Positions 48,194 to 62,112 are shown, counted from the stretch's first letter. The stretch is DNA of 64,000 nt from Pipra filicauda (GCF_003945595.2 NW_024104665.1:4057363-4121362), one strand, 5' to 3'. The notes: generated by a model not told the origin, from the letters alone. Translations and numbers: made by a program.

Positions 48194-48207
48194 GGGGCGG
48201 GGGGGGG
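48194..48207 (+). repeat. G-run (GGGG C G9)
   Basis: Four G, one C and nine G in a row. This is a guanine tract that could take part in a G-quadruplex and is prone to sequencing and length error. Confidence 0.85.
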
Positions 48208-49307
48208 AAGTTGCCAGATCTTATCATGATACAGTGAAGAATTACATAGTTTTTTTGGTCCTACCAGTAAGTTTTGCTTGCAAGTTACTGCCTTTGTCAA
48301 GTTACTGATTGTCTCAGAAAGATAAACGGAGTACAAATAAAATTATTTGATGGTTTTAGTAGAATGCTTAGAAGGTTAAAAGCATGATAATCTGTTAATG
48401 AAAAATTCTGAGGATTTTAATTCTTTTTCCTTTTCCTTCTTTTTCCCTGTAAGGGTAGATGTCTGTTAATTTAAAAAGCAGTAATTTGTGATCATTCCTT
48501 AAAGCTCTCCTTTGAATTATGTAAATTGTTGTCCCTTAGAAACCTTAGGTTATAAACTTCAAAGGAGTCTCATGAAGCCTCGAGGTGAAAGTAGGTGAAA
48601 TTTTCAAAAAGACTTTCTCTCCCATATGGAACTAAAGATATGGGAAATTGTGTCAGTGCAACTGAAGTTTGCTTTGAAATGCTGGGTTAGCACAACCACA
48701 AAGTACGGAATGGAAAGGTTGAAATCACTGCTGGTGTACTTACTGAATCACAAAGGCTAAGTTCGTGCAAATTGTTCCCACTGCTCTTTTGTTCCTAATT
48801 CCAGAGAACATTTTTTAATGATTAATATACTTTTTCTTAGAATGAAGTATTACACTGGGCCTTGGTTACAGCAGATTACATTTCCCTGAACATGTTTTAC
48901 TCCAGGAATAGTTGTAGAAATGCAATGTCAAATCAGTGGGGCAAATATAAACTACAAGTTCAACATTTTGTAATCATACAAAGACGAATGTTATCCAACT
49001 AGTGTTCTTTTTCTCCTAAAATATAAGATACCTTTTTAAATCTGTTTAGTTATGAGACACCAGTTGCATCATTCTGCTTTACTGGCTTGCTGTGTTGGTC
49101 TGTCAGTTCTGTTCTTGTGGCCTATGTGCAGTTTTTGATCCTAAATTAAGAAAGATAAAAACTTTGCCCTCTCTTTGCCTTGTTTCACATAACACCACAA
49201 TTGCTATAAAAGTAAGATAAATACATTGGAAGTTACTCCATTTGGGTTTTTTATTATTTATATTAAAAATAATTATGTGAACCTTTGACAAAATTTTTTT
49301 AATTGAG

Positions 49308-49384
49308 CAGCCTGGTCCAGTGGGAGGTGTCCCTGCCCATGATCTCTTTCAACCCAAATCATTTTTTGATTCTGTGATCCTATA
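49308..49384 (+). mobile_element. CR1 LINE 3' tail, internally deleted
   Basis: cagcctggtccagtgggagg, tgtccctgcccatgatctct and ttcaacccaaatcat precede the terminal tgattctgtgatcc. This is the CR1 3' end with an internal gap where the consensus carries the ...gcagggggttggaactaga... segment. It ends 86 bases before the left copy of the 152-bp inverted repeat. Confidence 0.85.
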
Positions 49385-49470
49385 AATATACACTTAACCA
49401 ATTATTGTTTTCAAGATACTGGTGACTGTGAACAAGAAATTGTTCTTCGAAATACTGAAAAGCTTTGCTG

Positions 49471-49622
49471 CTTCACACAGATAATTTCTCTCTGTGTTAA
49501 AAATCTGACTGTATTGTAACACAGAAAAGTAACCACATGGACACCTGCTGTGAAGCTCCTCTTGATAAATAATGACCAGAAGGTATCATTTCCATGCATC
49601 ATCAGTCATAAGCCTTCAACAC
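49471..49622 (-). repeat. 152-bp inverted repeat, left copy
   Basis: The reverse complement of this segment matches 52988-53139 over 152 bases with five mismatches and no gap (about 97% identity by eye). Similarity stops abruptly at both ends. The copy is itself structured: GCTTCACA (49470-49477) pairs with TGTGAAGC (49549-49556), and CTGTGTTA (49492-49499) pairs with TAACACAG (49517-49524). There are no terminal inverted repeats at the segment ends and no poly-A tail. I do not recognise the family. It could be a small non-autonomous element or the product of a local inverted duplication. Confidence 0.93.
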
Positions 49623-52600
49623 AGTTTGAAATTTAATAATAAATAAATAAAACTGAAATTAGAATTAGGAAAATAAATACAATCATACTTCTTTCCGATA
49701 CACAGAGTGAAATCAGTTAATTTATAATGAAAAGAAAGATAGCTTTTTTATTTTTTTAAAAGTTCAAACTTAAATATGTCTACTAGAAAGGAGAGAGAGA
49801 ATGTGTCAGCAATCTTAGATACAACTACTCTTTTATTATTTTTAGAAATTCATGAAGACTTATTACGGGTGGTCTTTTAAAATTTTTAGTTGCAATCCTG
49901 TTCGCATTATCCAGAGAGAATGCATTATTCATGCATTATTTCAGGAAAGGCATTTTGCCTTAACTTTGCATATGTGGTGAAAAAAAATTCCTGAAAGGAA
50001 TTTCCCGTGTCCTCTTAAACTGTTATGAAGCTTCCATCACTCCACTGTTCGTAAATACCATTGACATTTTCATAGCTGATGCTTGTAATCTCACCAAGGC
50101 ACTGACCATTTCTGCTTATTTTCTTAATATAAGAGGCTGTTGAACCTGCTTTAAAACTTGCTGGTGTTTTACACATGGGATGGGATTTTTGACAGGTAAG
50201 CAACATATCTGAATGTATAGACTCCTTTCATTTTTACTTACTGCTTATTAAGAGCTATAGTTATTTTTGCATGTTTGTGATCTTTATATGTTCTTTATAC
50301 TCAGGCACAGTATTGAGAAAAGGGTACTGGAAGCTCTGTCTCTAAAACCATGTCTTAAAAAAAAAAGTTCACATTCCTTACGTTATAATTGTTTGCATGG
50401 GACAATTAAGTGATGCTACAGAAATTGTAACTGGAATTGTGATTTGATCCAGTACTTGTAGAAGTAACTTTGCTTTTGATCAGGCTCACAATGATGAAAG
50501 CAAGATACTGTGTGATAGCACTGTATAGATTTTAGGAGTGTTCTATAATATTTTATTGCTGCAGTCTATCACCTGATGAGAATGTTTATGAAAAGAATAC
50601 CAAAAATGTACTCAGTCTGCATCTGACAGGCAGGTATATGTCAATGAAAACTTTTCTCAGGATATTGTCCAAGTTGTGTGGCATAGCGGAATTGGGTTTT
50701 GTTTGTTTGTTTGTTTTAATAGTGACAACCTTTAATTCAATTAAGCTGAAAAAGTGAAATTAACTATTGAGGGGTGAAAAATGGAGAGCAAACAGTTTGG
50801 ATTCGTTTGTACAGAAATGAAACATGTTTTATTACGGGCTATTTGAACACTCACCAATTAATAGTGAAGTTTCATGATATGTGCGCACTGATCTAAGACT
50901 GTGTTGATGCTGGTGAATGAGAGTGTCTTTCCCTCAGCTCCCCCCTTTCTGGGGCTACCCAGTCTTTCCATTACATCTATTCCAGTAAGGCCTTGTATGG
51001 ATGAGTTCATTCAGTTTTCTGGTAGAGCTGAAAAGTGAAGTAGCAAAAAATAATCTGTGTGTCAATGAGCAGCTCCAGCCTGCCGGACACTCAGTGGTGC
51101 CTGTGAGGCAGCAAGTGTGGAAGAGGCTGACACTTTCCTCAGTAGCAGTTCACTGCTGGGACAGTAAGCCAGCTGGGAAATCCCATGTTGCCCTGCCTAT
51201 CCAGAGAGCAGTGGATTTTCTTCTTAAAAGAGAAAAAAGAAAATCTCAACTGCAGTTTTTTCACAGTGGTGTTTTGTGGCTGTAATCACCTTAGATGTGA
51301 TCCTAAACTCTTTATTCTCATGATCGCTGTTAAGTTGCTCATGAGAATGGAAAACAAGATTTGTGGGTTAGTTTTAATCCTTTTGAAGATAATGGTTATA
51401 TTCCCACTGACTTCAGAAGGGTCAGAAACATTAACCTTCTTATTTTTTTGCCATGACCAGAAAGAAGTATGTATTGCAGATGAGATGTCATTTTGTCATC
51501 TGTTAGAAATTCAGCTTTTGGCACTGAAACTATGTGAGCAGCATGTGCAGTTGCTGTTTTGTTTCTGCGTTTCAGTGGATTTTTTAGTTTGTTGGTCTAG
51601 TGTCTATAGTCAATGAAGCCTCAGTAGTAGTTGTTAGCCATAAATTGATAATAGTCTTAAGATGACATACTATAATTTTCCATGTCTATCTTTGGAAGTA
51701 CTTGTTTCACTTCTGCACAGTATTAGATTATGTGGATTAAACAGTATGTTACCTATGCAGTAGAGGACTTATAATGGTTGATCCCAAATGGAATGCAAAA
51801 TATCTGAATGTGTATATTTAAAGGATGGGAAAAAAAATTGGCTAGATTTGATATACAGATTTCCATATATCAAATGCAGCAGTTAATTTGCAAAACAGCT
51901 AGAGGTTGCAGAGTATTTGTGTAATAATAACTGGTGTTAGCACTCTCCAGATACATTGATCTTTCAGGAACTTGCACGTCCTTGTGTCTTCTCCTTTCTT
52001 GGGGCAATTTTTTCTGAACTTTATCAGATATCCCCTGTGACTGCCTGTCACTATCTTCTCACAGGACTGCGAGCTCTCTAGGCAGGATCAGCCCTGCTCA
52101 CTGACCGCTGCTCTGCTTTGCATCACTGCCAAGTGCATGGCTGCTGGATTGAAGTCTGCACTCTTGACATCCCCTGTTTGAACAAGACCTGGCTCAGTTA
52201 GATAGATACAAGTCATAACCTGCTGGCTACACTTACTTTGTGCCTTACTCACTGTTACAGCAATTTGTGGGATGAAATGGATAAAATAGGAAAGTCAAAT
52301 AGACATGAAAGGCATGCACAAGTGAGTTTGCCATGGCTATTTTGATCGTGTATCATGAGGTGGTATTTGTACACACTTTTGACTACTTTTTGAAACAATT
52401 TTTGCTTCCTGTACTAAATCAGAAAAGAGGATTCAGGACAGTATGTTTCAGGAGACAGAAACAGGTTAGTCTGTCATTGTTTTTCTGGCCAAACCATGTG
52501 TATAAAACATGTGCAGCAACATGTTTGTATATTCATGCACCCAAAGCACATACACTTTTTCTAGAATATGATTCTGTCCTGGTAGTTCAGTGTTCAGCTT

Positions 52601-52987
52601 CCCCTGTGCACACTTTAGTTATTTTCTTAAACATTTATTAATATGTCTGCTATAGTTTTTAAAATTTGGAGCTGTTTAAAGAAGTTTGTCCTTCTATTTT
52701 TTTCTTACTGTTCCAAAAAGCTTGTCTTTTCTTCTTGAGTTGATTTGAATTTTCATATATGTATTTGTGATTAAACCCACATTCACATTACCAACAAAAA
52801 CTAGATCCACTGCAATGATTTTAAACATGGGTTCTACTTAAATTCTTTAACATGTACTAATAAAAGATTTTTTTTAACATTTTTGTAAAACCCAATACTA
52901 GATAAACAGTTCAAATCCCACATAAAAATGCTTTGGACTGAAATGCAATACACTGAATGTCATTGGCACTGGGAGGAAGAATGCTTC

Positions 52988-53139
52988 GTGTTGAAGGCTT
53001 ATGACTGATGATGCATGGAAATGATACTTTCTGGTCATCATTTAGCAAGAGGAGCTTCACAGCAGGTGTCCATGTGGTTACTTTTCTGTGTTACAATACA
53101 GTCAGATTTTTAACACAGAGAGAAATGATCTATGTGAAG
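52988..53139 (+). repeat. 152-bp inverted repeat, right copy
   Basis: Partner of the left copy, starting GTGTTGAAGGCTTATGACTG and ending TATGTGAAG, in opposite orientation with 3,365 bases between the two. The mismatches are scattered and include no indel. A transcript through this intron could fold the two copies into a long RNA duplex. Confidence 0.93.
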
Positions 53140-53550
53140 AGAAATACAGAAGAGTATGTTATATTGATAAGCTGTTCATTTTGACAGAAAGGCTGTTTTT
53201 GCTGTAAACCAACACTATACATGCTGGAGGCTAGGTGGCTGTTTTTCTTCCAGTTTTCAAACCACGGTGTCTTTTAGCTTTCTATTTCCAACACACAGTA
53301 TGTTAAAGTAAATATTAAGCTCTATCATCAGACAGATTTCAAGATCTATGGAACTATTGATTTGCATGAATTCAGGGTGGATTAAGTCCTGTGTACATCA
53401 AAGTTATCTCTGTCAGAAGTTCTTAGAAAGGTTTTTTCCCTAAGGATTCCTGTAAATTTCTTAGATCTATGATTAGGTTTGTCCTTCCATGTAATTGCTT
53501 TCAATCTAGATACAGCACAGACTTTTTGAGTCAGGCTTGCTACTAGAAAT

Positions 53551-53600
53551 TTTTTGTGTTGGGTTTTTTTTGTCCTTTTTTTGTGTTGGGTTTTTGTTTT
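53551..53600. repeat. Imperfect tandem duplication of a T/G-rich unit
   Basis: Two copies of a TTTTTGTGTTGGGTTTTT-like unit, each followed by T-rich sequence and a cc. It is a low-complexity duplication. Confidence 0.85.
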
Positions 53601-54426
53601 TCCTTAATGTATACACCAGTATTCTTGCTGATCCCCTTGCTGATTAAGGGTGTTTGTTAAGTGCAAAATTTTATGTTCTACATGTTGAACTCAGTGTGGT
53701 TTAAAGAAAAAAAATCTAGGTTTGCACTTTTTATGACCCAAACTTTCATTCATCATAGAATTCTGTGCTTAATCTGTTCTAGGATCTCTGCCATAATCTT
53801 ATCGCTTTAATTATAGTCCCTAAAAATGCAAAAAATGTTATATAACTCTTTCTGAACTTGTTTGGGCTTCTTATAGACATGCTTATGTGGCAGTAAAAGC
53901 ATTATGCAGTCCAATCATGGCATAGGGGAAAAGTCATGCAAGCAACAATTAAGATCTGGTTTTCTGAAAAGAAACTTTTAGAGATACACAAATAATAGTT
54001 TCATTACAATTCTCTGAAACATATAGATTTCCAAAGTCTGGAGTCGAGTAAATTTGAATTTGTCAAATTGAAGTTATTGCAAACTTTCTGTTTTTTTCTT
54101 TTGAGGTCAGGTTCTAACAGATTAAACATGTGCCATAGAATGACTTGCATCATCCTCTGTCTGTAATTTAGAAAATTGTCAGTTCATTGTTTTCATATAG
54201 AACTAAAAACCATTTGGGATTTATGCATGTTGTAAAAATCTATGTCTGCAGGGCTTACCCAGCTAGAGTTAGAATTACTTTGTGTCTTTTCACATTGTGA
54301 AGGGTGTCTGCATTTCCTTTTGTGGGGTCCCTGAAAGAAGGCAAGGTTCATCATTAATGTTGTCATAATGCTAAAGGCAAGAAAAAATAGGAGGAACTGT
54401 TTTTTATTTGCAGTTAACAAATCCTC

Positions 54427-54453
54427 TGTGTGTGTGTGTGTGTGTGTGTGTGT
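54427..54453 (+). repeat. (TG)n microsatellite, 27 bases
   Basis: About 13 uninterrupted TG units. Alternating purine-pyrimidine sequence of this kind can form Z-DNA, and in RNA UG repeats bind CELF and TDP-43 proteins. Confidence 0.97.
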
Positions 54454-56194
54454 ATTATAGGTTTTTAAGGGCGTTTTTATAAGAGCTACTGACTTTTTGA
54501 ATTGTTCATTAACTCTGTTTATAAAGTTCCCTTGTTTATTTTGCACATGGTTTTTCTATGTTTTCAGACTCAATTTTATTTTAAATCTTTCATATTTTAA
54601 TACTTTTTTTTAATGTCACATGACAGGTCGTATAAGCATAATAAAATTTAGGCTCAGTAGGGACCACTTGACCTGTCATGCACTTGTCTGCACAACACAG
54701 ATAGGCACACACACTCTGAAAAGCAGTGGCTGATCAGCTTGATCATTCTGCCCAGAGCCACGTGGTCTCTCACCTTGATAGCAGAAGCAAATCTTAATGT
54801 GAGACTAAGTCAAGGCGTTCACAAAACTATTTTGGTGGGAGCATAATAAAAGCAGTTTATGTAGGATTAGCCTAATGATGTGTTAAAGTGTTCTGAGAAG
54901 TTCCATCATGTATCCGAAACATGTTGGCTGTTGAATAATTTCGCAGAAATTATATGTAGCTGTAGACATTTGTGGATACAGACAAGAGAGTGTCAAAATG
55001 AAACTGATGTATAAGCATTTTTACCAGTATTCAGGCCATCGGGAGTAATGGAAAATATGGCATACATGTTGGACCAGCACATCATTCTTGGTGAATAACT
55101 CATATGTTTTACAAACTGACAAATTGTCTGGACTCGAAAGAATCTGAATGTCAGAGCTGCCATTAAGCCACCACCACTGTCATATTAATTCTTAACTCTT
55201 GTAAAATCTATTATGTGAATATGAACTCCACATCTGTAATGTACAAGACACAAAACTTGTTGATGTTTAAAACCAGTATACTTGAATGGGTATATTGGTT
55301 ATTTTAGTAGATATCCAGACTTCCAGTCCTTGTGTGTTTTCTCTTTGAAGTTTCTGGATTACAGTCAAGAATAATCTGGGCATTTTGAGGGGTATGTCAC
55401 ATTTTCATTTTGATAATGGGAATTGCTTGTGTAACTTCTGGACTTTGATGGTTGCCACGTCATAGTTTTATTGAAGATCACAGCAACACAGAAAGCCATT
55501 GTTTTATTTCCCCTTTGTTAGAGCTTTAAAACTCACCCGCATGTAATTAGTGACAGTGAAAGCTTGCAGTACAAGTCACATCCCTGTATCACTAACGGAG
55601 GCTACCACAGGAGCCCAGGGGCTTCCACAGTTCTTCTCCGTGGAGCAGGGGACTTTCCTGGCCACTTCTCCATTTGCACTTCATTTTGTAATCCTTTTTC
55701 CATTAGTGGTTTTTGTCCATCCAAAAAGTCTCCATTCAAACTGTAAAACCCTGTCTGTACAGCTGGCAGTCTCCTCTGAAGTGGATTTTTAAGAACTTTG
55801 CTTGGACAAGGACTGTCAGGAGTTTGGCTGCTGCTTTCAGACTGCAAAGATCATCTTCATTTATTTTTAGACTATATGTACACTTCACCTTCTCCTATCA
55901 AGACTATTTCTTAATGGGCAATCTCTCAGTACTTTTTACTGTCTTAGTAGTTCTAATTTGTTTTCTCTTGGAATACGTAAGAGTAACATGTAGTAGCAAT
56001 ATATGTGGAGATCACTCAGGAGTTCAAGTTTTCAGCCAACAACCACGTCTGAATTATCACCTCTGACTGGAGAGAGTGACTTCTTAGCCCTTCAAAGCTG
56101 CCAGGGCATTCATTTTGGTCCCCTCCACCTCTGCTTTTTTTCCTTCTATTTTTGATCGACCTAAAATAAATATTGCTGAGGTATCCAAGAATCC

Positions 56195-56214
56195 GGGGGG
56201 GTTGGGGTGAGGGG
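56195..56214 (+). other. Potential G-quadruplex
   Basis: G7, TT, G4, TGA, G4. The seven-G run can supply two of the four G-tracts needed, so a three-layer intramolecular quadruplex with short loops is possible on the transcribed-sense strand and in the pre-mRNA. Confidence 0.6.
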
Positions 56215-58155
56215 CAATTTCTCTGCGTGTATCTCCTTATATGGCACTTATCACAATAGTGCTTGTGCTAAACATTCCTCTTCTATGAGGCAGCATCATG
56301 ATATTTAGTTGCTTTTTATTTCTTAGAAACAATTTTTGCAACACTTTGAAATTGCTCACTCTCCATTTTTCCGTGGCAACAAGTTTAGGGAAGAAGTGAT
56401 TCCAGCAACGAATACCTTCTGGAAACTGTGCTGGCATACAAAGTAACTTATATATGAAGTCAGATCTTGGGGTTTGTATTTTTTTTCTTCCTCCTTTTTC
56501 TGCCCAACCCCTTTTCTGTGTTAGTGAAGGCCTTTGTTATAGCAATAGCCCAGCTGGAAGCTACTTCCTCTGCTTAAGTGAAGTTCAAGAAACCAGCTGC
56601 TGCTTAAAAGAAAACTACTTATTGTTAAGTTCCTTTTCTTCCCCCTGCCAAGGTTAAACATGTCCCTTCTCCGTCAGCACCTCCAGTGTAATGTGTCCCC
56701 AGATATTGGTGGGCACGCCTTCAAGGATATAAACGTAGTCTTGACCAAGCTACCTGCTGACAAAGCAAAATGATAGCAACAGCTTTTAAAGTTGACTTAA
56801 TGTTAGCCAGCCACACCAAGATCAGTTTCCATTCCTTTACAGGATTTTTCCTATCTTCAGAGTAGTGCAAGGTGAAATTTAGGCACTGTGGAAGTCACTG
56901 AGGACTTTTAGGAACATGTTAATTTTAGTTTTAAATTTAGTTTAAACTTAGTTTTCTTACTCTTGCCTGATTTTTCCTTCCTCCATATAAACCTCTGAAT
57001 ATAAATATTGTGCTTTGGAATTTTTAATACAGAAGTTTGCATTATAGCTCCCTGAATAGTTATAGTGCTGTCATTCACCCACACTTATATCCAATAGGTA
57101 GTGCTTGGCAAAGAATACATTAATATCTTCCTCCTGTATTCAAGCAGCTACTTTAAAGAAACTGATCACTAAAGCCTTTAAATGTTTAGCTTAAAAACAT
57201 GAACTCTATACAAGTGTATTACGCAATTACTGAGGTAAAGTCATATAGCCAAACACAAGTTTAGGAAAATTCACTGCTGTACTGAGATTTCCTGAGAAAC
57301 TAAGCTGAGTATTCAGTGCAGTCCTTAATTCCATGATTGTGTGCATTTTTATCTCAGACCATAAAAGAGGAGGTGTCTTTTTCTGTGTATGTGATCCTAT
57401 ACAACCTTGTTTAGGATACTTTCTCTAAAAATCAGCTTAATTTACAATATTTCTTTAAGTTTTCCTGTATTAATAAATTGGGGTTTCAGAAGAAAATGTA
57501 ATCATCATATGAGTAAATACCATCAAGCTGCAGTCTAAAGAGGCAAATGGGGAGTAGATCAGGGTATACGAGCATTCTTCATTCTAGCATTTCTTGGGGT
57601 TTGAGTTTTTGACTGCTTCTGTAGTGCTCTTTTCCATATTCTTGTGTGTGGTTTTTTACATTTACTTACAAGAGACACTGCACTTTTGCATGCATATGTA
57701 TATTCACAATGATGGGAAATCAAGCTTAGTCTATTAGCCCTGAATCCAGCTTTTACTGTTATGTGCAACTTTACTTACTTCAGGGGTGTACATAATTTGG
57801 GCCTAGTTTTAGTTGCCTCTTGTCTTTAAGCAGTTTCATGTATATATTGTTTGTATTTTTCAGGGACAGTTATTTTTTGGCTTACCTTGACTACATTTAC
57901 TAAATATATATTAAATCACCAGTAAAGTGAAGTCTACAGCAATATCTGAAGCCTCCCATAAATTTTTTTATCAGAGTGATTTCAGTAACATATGTACTGT
58001 TTTGTGATTAATGGCACATGATTTGATGACAGAAGAGTTTAAGTGTTATTGTCACGTCCCAGTTTATACATCCTCACATCTTTTCAGAGGCAAGGGAACT
58101 GAAAAGTAAAATTAGACGCTTGCGAGATCTTTCACTAGGTCATTTCCTATATAGG

Positions 58156-58185
58156 AATGGATACATATTTAATGGATACATATTT
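58156..58185. repeat. 15-bp perfect tandem duplication
   Basis: AATGGATACATATTT occurs twice in succession without mismatch. Confidence 0.95.
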
Positions 58186-58476
58186 GTAATGTTGATGTGA
58201 TGTTTCTATGTGCAGCATTCTGTGTGTTTTCGAGAGTGCCTAATTAATAGCATGTAACATGTAAAGCTTTCATGGAGCAGGGCTTGCTGTAAATCTGTAG
58301 CGCTCATCCTTCACAGTATTATTTGCAGTCCTGGCATCTATCGTGGCTTTGTATCTTCTCCTGAGAACAATGGTGCTGAATTCACATCTCTCCTAGAAAA
58401 CCACCACGGAACCTCCTTTGTCTCTCCCATGGAATCCTGATAATGCTGTCTATAACATTAATTTAAGTTTATCTGT

Positions 58477-58503
58477 AACAAACAAACAAACAAACAAACA
58501 AAA
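58477..58503 (+). repeat. (AACA)n microsatellite, 27 bases
   Basis: Nearly seven AACA units in a row, uninterrupted. Confidence 0.96.
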
Positions 58504-60602
58504 TTGCTAACTTTTTCTAAACTTCTATCTGGTCTTCCCGCCTGGTCAGTGGGACATAGCGTGCTGAGCTACCTTTACTATTCATCTATGTTGCACTTTC
58601 ATTGAAGTGAGAGAGATTGAAGCTATGTTTATTAAATTTTTGTGATAGTCCTCAAAGGCTAAGAAAAAGCCTTGTCCAACAATAAGTTAATTTTGAAAGC
58701 TCTGTGTTTAAATGTAGCTGCTCTGTTTTTCTTAAAGCATTTCTGGAACTATATATGAGCTGTAGTATAAGATTTTTAAAAGTTGGTTTCCTAAAGCCAA
58801 GTTCCTAAAAGATAGCTAAGCAAATGGGCAAGTTTTTGAAAAGTTATGAAAACTCCGGTGTCTTAATCCTGCAGGACAGAAATTTAGTATGATATTGAAA
58901 TAATTTACTGTTGTTTTATACAGAAGGTTTTAACAGAGTAATATTGCATCATAATATTGATCATTTGAAGGCAATTGTCCAAAAGAAGCAAATCCATCAA
59001 TACCCACCACCTTGATGCTGTTCTTGATGATAAAATACATAGATGGTAAAAATGTTGATGTTATTTTTTTTAGCCATTCCCCAGACTGTTTCATGAATGG
59101 GAAAAAAGGCATAAATCTATGTGAAGACCAGAACTGTGAAACTCAGTAAGAAAGAGGTAAAAAAAAAAAATGTTTGGCGTGATGTATTATCTCACAAATA
59201 AGTAAATTATCTACTGAACTCTTCAGAAGAGAGTCAGTAGAGCAAGTGACTGTGTCATGAACATCTTCCAGGAATGAAAGAGGATGGAGGATGGCTTTAC
59301 AAGCAAAATTTAAAGAAAAACAACCCCCCATTTTCTATTTAAACACAAAATCACACTTGAAATAGCATCAGCTCAGTTAAGTGATGAACATCTATTCACA
59401 AATAGAAGCCACTAACTTAATAGTTTCCAATTGCCAGAATGTTGCATATAGCATGAGGTAGACATATTGAAATAATAGTTCAAATATTTCTTGTTAATGT
59501 GCTGACTGCAGGAGAATTAAGCCCAGGGAATCAAACAGTGAACTCCTCTGTCTCTCACCTGTGAGATAGTCTGGAGGTAGGAATGAATGACATCATTTGC
59601 TAAGAAAAAAATTTGCCTGATTTTCCATATGGAAGAAATGTTGATTCATCTCACCAGGATGCTGCAGAGCTGATGCCTTAATGAGAACTGCTCAGAGAGC
59701 ATGTGACACCTAGGGCTTGCATCACCAGATACGTGATTATTGAAGCCTCCTGAAAAAAGAAGAAACAATCAGGATAACATTCCACTTAAATGTATGTGCA
59801 TTTCTTATTTCTGCAGTATAAGGTGATGGTGATGGGATGTGTAGCTTTACCAATATCTGTAGTATCTGTTGAACCTTATATATTAGTTTTCCTCTGTCAC
59901 TCAAAAGCAAGTTGTTTTCTGTTCACAAAGAAATCAATAGTGCCAAGTCTGACTGTATAATTAGCGAAATTTCTTGGGTTTGGAAAATACTGTTCAATAA
60001 GTTTGTTCCTTGGCTACTTTTCTTCTTCACCCTCCTCCCTCATTCCAGGAGATACCAAGGGGTCTGCCTCAAAATGTAATTCCACTTAGAGAGTAAACTC
60101 TTTACTGCCTGCAACTCTCCACAGTTAAATAACATCACAAGGCTAGCAATGCTGTTCTCATTCTTGCAACAAAAGAACTCCAGTTTTGTACCAGGAAAAA
60201 GAATTTATACTAAAAGAGTAATCTAGTGTTCTTATAGTTGAGCAAATACTTCCTAGGTATCCAAGAAAAAAAAAAAGACAACTACTCTATAACTGATCAT
60301 ATAAATCTCAATGAAGTGTCATAGAATGAGAAAAAATGGAATGTCATGCTACCAGAAAAAAAAACAAAATCAGTTGAACATAATTCACTCTTTTTGTGAT
60401 TTTATTTTGTGGTTTTTGAACAAAGGTTTTCTTTCTCTTTTGGATTCAATGAGAGTGAAAGGCTTTTGGAGCTTTGTAAAGTTTTAAACAGGTTGCAAAC
60501 AAGTAGTGATTGATTTAGTACAGAATAGACATTTTCTTATTCTCCATTCCAAGTGGGAATCATGTCAGAGTATTTTCTCTGTCTAGTTAGATTAGAAAAA
60601 AA

Positions 60603-60640
60603 TTATCTTGTGTAGCAGCTCTTTATCTTGTGTAACAGCT
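60603..60640. repeat. 18-bp duplication with 20-bp period
   Basis: TTATCTTGTGTAGCAGCT is followed two bases later by the same sequence with a single A for G change. Confidence 0.95.
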
Positions 60641-62081
60641 GCCAGTCCTTTTCAGACTAATAAGATTGCAACCAGTAGTGAAAACAGAAAAAATAATTTT
60701 CTTAACCTTCAAAGGAAGTTTCAATTTATGTATTGTATAAAGGCTTGAGTCAGTATTTTGTCCTATTCAGCTTGATGTTTGCACACAGACAATAGTATCA
60801 AGTACCAGTACTGTAGCAGTTTACTTGGTCAGTGTCCAGTACTGTTAAACACAATATATCAGCTTCATGGCAGGGCCATGTAATCACAGATCCATTGATT
60901 CAAGAGAGTTTTGACTTGCTCATACCAGTGAATAGGGTTTGGGTTTTTTTTTTTTTTTATATGAGATCATATTACTAAAAGCTTGCCAAGAACTTAATAC
61001 CATGTTGGAGTTAGATTTGTAGAAGCTTACTGCATCTTCTGACCTCAATTTACTTAAACTTGCATGTTTTCTGCTCTGGTAAGACATAAATAAACCAGCA
61101 TTGGAACACAGCGCAAGCTGCAGAGAGCACAGTGCAACTCAGGACACTTCCATGGCCACCCCTGTCCGAAGTTAAAGTGCCTTGTCCCTCCATAAGCCAA
61201 GATCACTGGCAAAAGTCCAGCAACTCATTGTGTTGTGATGGAAAGAAACACTTGGAAGCTACCAATTCGCTGACCAGGATGATAAATATTTTTTCAATAA
61301 AACAAGACTGCATTTAAGGAAGGTGAAAGGGCTAACTTTTAAGTGTCACCAGGGAAAAAGTGGTTAGACTTGCTGTGCTGGCTAACACAGAATTTAGAAA
61401 AAATGAAGGGCAGATTACTTAAACCAGGTCTAACCTGTCTCACTCTATTTTAGCCATCATATCCTCTAATTTCTGTATAATTAGGTGGATTTTTTTTTCA
61501 TCATTTAATAACAGTGAGCCTGAATAGCATCTTCCTGGGTTTGGTTTCACTTCCGTGGTACAGTAGAATCTCATGTAACAGACCTGAGGAAGTCTGAGAT
61601 CCCTGGTTTGCTCACTGTGAAGCAGCTGCCTTGAGGCCTTAGAAGGAGTAGGATGAAGAATAACACACTCCTGCAATCACCAAGTGGTAAATGGACCCTT
61701 AGTGATTGTTACCAGACTGCCTTTAGGGCTCTTGGGGAAACCTTTGATATTACACTTAGACTCTTTTTCTGGCAGGATGGATTTAACTAAAGTTCGGTGA
61801 CTGGAGGAGAAGGGCATCTGCTTTCAGTCGGCTGTGGAGCATTATATTGTTGACATTGGATCAAAATTAACTACTTTGCAGTTTTTATGGTTTATTAATG
61901 CAGAGTTTCCAGGATTTAAAATTTAAAATGTTTAGTAAAAGCAGTTGTTTTGTCACTATTGTATTGGTGAGAATAAGAGTGCTGTCTCACTTACAAGTAA
62001 GGATAATATGAGAAGTGCAAAAGAAGCTGCTAATCAGCTCTAATTCCTTGTTAGTTTGCCCTAAAGTGGAAATTCACCCCA

Positions 62082-62112
62082 CTGCACCGATTTCATTGCT
62101 GCACCGATTTCA
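62082..62112. repeat. 14-bp duplication with 17-bp period
   Basis: CTGCACCGATTTCA occurs twice without mismatch, three bases apart. Confidence 0.95.

Noticed and set aside
51185..51616. 143-codon reading frame on the + strand
   Set aside because: No known motif. It runs through a possible old repeat remnant near 51400, and its composition looks like translated intron.
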